A DNA stretch of 64,000 nucleotides from Alginatibacterium sediminis (GTDB lineage: Bacteria > Pseudomonadota > Gammaproteobacteria > Enterobacterales > Celerinatantimonadaceae): the NCBI RefSeq assembly GCF_003610775.1, contig NZ_RAQO01000008.1, positions 248,001 to 312,000 on the forward strand, in the 5' to 3' direction. A model generated the notes under the pieces. It had not been told where the DNA came from. It saw nothing but the letters and a program-made list of their open reading frames with translations, and did not search any database. Of the stretch, positions 61,302-64,000 are shown piece by piece. A program made the position numbers and the translations under genes. The first letter of the stretch is position 1, and each line of letters begins with the position of its first letter.

Positions 61302-61511
61302 TTATCGCTGCCAAAATCGTTTCATACTTTCTTTATACACATCACCGGAAGTCAAGCCTACATCTTTTAGTAAGTAGTCTGGCAGGCTCTGTAATTGACG
61401 GCGGTACTTTATCCGTTCAAACCAGGTATTGACTACCTCTATATAGGCAAGTAGCGAATTCCGAGGTGGGCAGCCTTGATACGTTCTAACACTATCGATT
61501 ACTTTACTCAT
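61302..61511 (-). CDS. DUF1127 small protein
   Basis: A 69-residue basic protein with the YjiS-like DUF1127 domain at the C-terminus: YIEVVNTWFERIKYRRQLQS, then LPDYLLKDVGLTSGDVYKES. Family members act in RNA-related and phosphate or stress responses; the role here is unknown. GGGAT lies before the ATG. It is divergent from a LysR gene, a common pairing, so that regulator may control it. Confidence 0.92.
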   Translation of the reverse strand: MSKVIDSVRTYQGCPPRNSLLAYIEVVNTWFERIKYRRQLQSLPDYLLKDVGLTSGDVYKESMKRFWQR

Positions 61512-61627
61512 ACTAATATCCCTTAGCTTTGAGTAGCACTTGATTGCTAACTTACGCTTAAAATTTAGCCGAATCTCGGGTATACTGACAAACGATTAAA
61601 ATCATCATTGAGTTTAGGTAAACTAAA

Positions 61628-62590
61628 GTGAAAGAACGTCTACCTCCATTAAACAGCTTGTACTATTTTCATTGGGCCGCTCAGTTACTAAGCTTTAGCG
61701 CTGCTGCCAATGAGCTCAATGTCAGCGCCGGTGCTATTAGCCAGCAAATACGCCAACTTGAAGACCGCCTGCAATGCCGTTTGTTCGAAAGGCAGCACCG
61801 ACAGGTTCAGTTAAGCGAACAAGGCGAGATTCTATTTCGCTATACGACAAGTGGCTTCGCCGCGTTGCAAGATGGCGTGCGGCAACTTAACGGTGACCCC
61901 GATCCAAGCAGTTTGTCACTGTCTGTAATTCCTTCATTTGCTCAGCAATGGCTGGTTCCAAGACTTGGAAGCTTTAGTCAGCAGCACAGTGAGCTTTCGG
62001 TTCTACTGCAATCAAGTAATGCCTTAGTGGACTTTCGTAAGCACCGCGTTGATCTTTGTGTACGTTACGGTATGGGGAAATATGCTGATTTAGAAAGTCA
62101 TTGGCTCATGGATGATTTTTTGTATCCGGTTTGCCACCCTATCTATCAAGAGCGACATCAAATCTACAAACTTGAAGACTTAAGTAAGGCTGATTTACTT
62201 GAAGATGCTCGTCCAGATATGAATTGGAATTATTGGTTAGAGTTGGCTGGGCACGACCCCCAGACCATTAAACCAAGTTTACGTTATCAAGGTGCGCACT
62301 TGGTTGTTCAAGGAGCCTTAGCCGTGCAGGGAGTTGCCTTAGTGCGACATAATGTCGCTTGGAAATTTATCGAAGAAGGTACATTAGTGCGTATAGGTGA
62401 TATCGATATTCGGTCGGCCTATCGGTATTTTCTGTGCGCGCCATCGAGCTACTTTAAGCGTTCTAAAATTAGAAGTTTTGAAACTTGGATTCAAGAGCAA
62501 GCAAGCTTGTTTTGGCAACAAAGTCTAGCCAAAGACGCTGCGCAGCGTCGAGTTATAGACGCGCCTGAATTTGACGATAGCGGTTCTTGA
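61628..62590 (+). CDS. LysR-family regulator (GcvA-like)
   Basis: A 320-residue regulator. The winged helix-turn-helix (LNSLYYFHWAAQLLSFSAAA, then ELNVSAGAISQQIRQLEDRL and CRLFERQHRQVQLSEQGE) has the wording of GcvA-type LysR proteins. The effector domain includes SLSVIPSFAQQWLVPRLGSF and VDLCVRYGMGKYADLESHWL. The start is GTG at 61628. Its divergent neighbour, 116 bp away, encodes a DUF1127 protein, a probable target along with itself. Confidence 0.92.
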   Translation: MKERLPPLNSLYYFHWAAQLLSFSAAANELNVSAGAISQQIRQLEDRLQCRLFERQHRQVQLSEQGEILFRYTTSGFAALQDGVRQLNGDPDPSSLSLSVIPSFAQQWLVPRLGSFSQQHSELSVLLQSSNALVDFRKHRVDLCVRYGMGKYADLESHWLMDDFLYPVCHPIYQERHQIYKLEDLSKADLLEDARPDMNWNYWLELAGHDPQTIKPSLRYQGAHLVVQGALAVQGVALVRHNVAWKFIEEGTLVRIGDIDIRSAYRYFLCAPSSYFKRSKIRSFETWIQEQASLFWQQSLAKDAAQRRVIDAPEFDDSGS

Positions 62591-62753
62591 TTTAGTTTTA
62601 ATAACGCTTAAGTACACAAACACAATCAATCGATTTGCTAGAAGAAGAGATATTATTCATAGGTCATCGAAAAATGCTGCCCTTTATGCGAAGGATTCTG
62701 ATGATTGTATAAGTCGCTTTGGATTCAGTACGATATTCTTCCACCCATAGCGC

Positions 62754-63266
62754 TTATATTTTCCTATACACTTGAAGCTGACATGCACCACAGTGAATTT
62801 CTGTCCCTACCCTCAGTTCACCCTGGCAATAATGACACTTACTATGTTGTAACAGCGGAATGGATTGGCGTATTTCAACTTTAGATTGGCTTTTTTTATG
62901 GCGAAATAACCACAGTAAACAGCCTAAACTTAAGCACACGGCGCTAATACGCAGCACCAAAATATGTTCAGAAAGTTCAACGGCCTCAGGTTGAAACATA
63001 AGAACAACAAGAGCTAATAACACAATGTTTATCACTAATTTTGAAAATAAGCCTGACTGATAGCGTCCATTGGTATCACGTTTACATTCGCTACAAATCC
63101 ACTGAAAACGGGAGCCCAGAGGGATCAAGCTAAGCCAGAAAAGGTGAAACCAACTCTTCCAAGTCCATTTTTCTGCAATGACAAGTTTCTCGCATGCATT
63201 GCAATAATCTTGACTATAAGCGGTGCGCTTTAGTTTGTGTTTTTTAGTGCCGGAGAAAATAAACAT
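62754..63266 (-). CDS. Zinc-ribbon membrane protein of unknown function
   Basis: A protein of about 170 residues. It starts MFIFSGTKKHKLKRTAYSQD, a form seen in related zinc-ribbon proteins. A CxxC pair (YCNACEKLV) and a second (WICSECKRD) form one ribbon around a hydrophobic block (SWFHLFWLSLIPLGSRFQ). Two membrane segments follow (LVINIVLLALVVLMF and ILVLRISAVCLSLGCLLWLF). A second ribbon closes the protein (CHYCQGELRVG with HCGACQLQVY). I prefer the ATG at 63266 over a TTG at 63305. The function is unknown. Confidence 0.75.
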   Translation of the reverse strand: MFIFSGTKKHKLKRTAYSQDYCNACEKLVIAEKWTWKSWFHLFWLSLIPLGSRFQWICSECKRDTNGRYQSGLFSKLVINIVLLALVVLMFQPEAVELSEHILVLRISAVCLSLGCLLWLFRHKKSQSKVEIRQSIPLLQHSKCHYCQGELRVGTEIHCGACQLQVYRKI

Positions 63267-63817
63267 GCAAGTGTGTTTCCATGATGGAATTTCTAAATAA
63301 ATCAATGGTGTGTAAGCTTAATGCCAAGTTGGGCCTTGATTTCGAATCGACTTTATCTCGAAGTGTGGCTTCGCCTTCAGAGTAACGCTGTGTTTTGAAA
63401 AGCGCTCAAAGCCAATATTGCCTCCCTGCCCCTTTGAAATAAACAGAGTAAAAGCTCGAGATCAGGTCAAACTAACACATTAGCCTCGATTCCATATAGC
63501 AAATCATTGCAGAACCTAGTTAGAAATTATTTGAATACCAATACCTAACAGCATTAATTTTTTAAAACAGCTCTTGCAGAACTCCCTAAACCCATAAACA
63601 CCTGCTCAGCCTTTGCTAACGAAGAGTTACGTCCAGCTAATTTTTATTTGCATGGTTTATCCGAAGTTCTGGTGACCTTGTCAGCGAAACTAAACCAGCA
63701 AAAATCAAGCTTTTTGAGTCGAGGTTAAAACTTGAACCACCATTTTTTGACAATAGGCCCGGCCATACATACAAGCCTGTAGCCCTGATGGCTTGACACT
63801 ACAATATGTGTATTAGA
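63267..63817. other. Intergenic region, no gene recognised
   Basis: About 550 bases without a supported gene. AAGCC and GGCTT arms near 63774-63795 flank a 12-base loop after the hydrolase stop on the minus strand and may help end that transcript. The rest is AT-rich with stops in every frame. It may hold decayed sequence. Confidence 0.45.
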
Positions 63818-64000
63818 TCAGTAACAGTCTTGGAATCGCTGACTTAATAAAGCCCTTATGCATTGCTCTATTAGTGCAGGTGATTCGATTTGAAGTAAAT
63901 GGCCTTGTTGCTCAAGCTCAATCACTCGACTGTTACTTTTAGGTAAGTGCTGCTTTGCATATCGCGCATTAAGAGGATCAACAAGGCCATCATCTAAACC
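63818..64000 (-). CDS. C-terminal end of an alpha/beta hydrolase
   Basis: Sixty residues up to the window edge, read on the minus strand: GLDDGLVDPLNARYAKQHLP, then SRVIELEQQGHLLQIESPAL and a final helix ending in TGA at 63818-63820. The D-x-L-V-D-P block and the GH pair match the acid and histidine parts of an alpha/beta-hydrolase catalytic triad. The nucleophile lies outside the window, so the substrate cannot be guessed. Confidence 0.75.
   Translation of the reverse strand, partial: GLDDGLVDPLNARYAKQHLPKSNSRVIELEQQGHLLQIESPALIEQCIRALLSQRFQDCY

Overview
This 64 kb window reads as chromosome from a free-living, probably marine gammaproteobacterium. The strongest sign is the gene order radA / PilZ protein / serB / ytjB-ahpA / deoD-deoB-deoA-deoC / add / tatD, a block I know from Vibrio-, Shewanella- and Alteromonas-type genomes. 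Other signs are the E. coli-type deo genes, prfC, a YjiH-family protein, DUF1127 and DUF333 proteins, a HiPIP, and many c-di-GMP and chemotaxis genes. The species cannot be named from sequence reading alone. No rRNA, tRNA, CRISPR array, prophage or intact insertion sequence was seen.

Layout. (1) 1-1650: a TetR regulator and an RND-efflux membrane-fusion protein (cut by the window edge) read leftward behind three copies of one 18-bp palindrome, the probable operators. (2) 1.87-10.54 kb: ten co-directional genes with gaps of at most 67 bp or short overlaps: TudS-like DUF523/DUF1722, photolyase, NTF2-like, SDR, FAD oxidoreductase, DUF1365, cyclopropane-fatty-acid-synthase-like methyltransferase, DUF2878, chalcone-isomerase-like, DUF3833 lipoprotein. 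This is a light/singlet-oxygen type DNA-repair plus membrane-lipid-modification operon, without the ECF sigma/ChrR or LitR regulator often linked to such clusters. (3) 10.6-20 kb: scattered housekeeping and accessory genes (EamA exporter, Ada, lipase, Phd/ParE toxin-antitoxin, AraC-VOC pair, divergent folE/folM, YjiH-like transporter). (4) 20.36-38.56 kb: a small PilZ protein, then a 5264-residue LktA-type filamentous adhesin and its TpsB outer-membrane exporter, a two-partner secretion locus. (5) 38.56-51.8 kb: the conserved radA-serB-deo-add-tatD block, with a CRP-dependent class II-like promoter for add-deoCABD and an odd zinc-ribbon, transposase-like gene. (6) 51.8-64 kb: a Fur box driving an unreported 57-codon small gene, HiPIP, DUF333 lipoprotein, GIY-YIG protein, prfC, a PAS/CZB chemoreceptor, a haloacid dehalogenase, a response-regulator/CheC-like plus diguanylate cyclase pair, DUF1127/LysR, a zinc-ribbon membrane protein and the C-terminus of an alpha/beta hydrolase.

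How the parts may work together: the giant adhesin, two PilZ receptors and a diguanylate cyclase with an intact inhibitory site suggest surface attachment under c-di-GMP control, but no physical link is shown. The photolyase operon probably couples DNA photorepair with remodelling of unsaturated phospholipids after light stress. The deo/add genes form a nucleoside salvage operon under catabolite control. The best candidates for something undescribed are the Fur-box small gene, the last four genes of the photolyase operon, the three-operator efflux switch, the lone cysteine pair and helical modules in the adhesin, and the degenerate transposase-like zinc protein beside the deo promoter.
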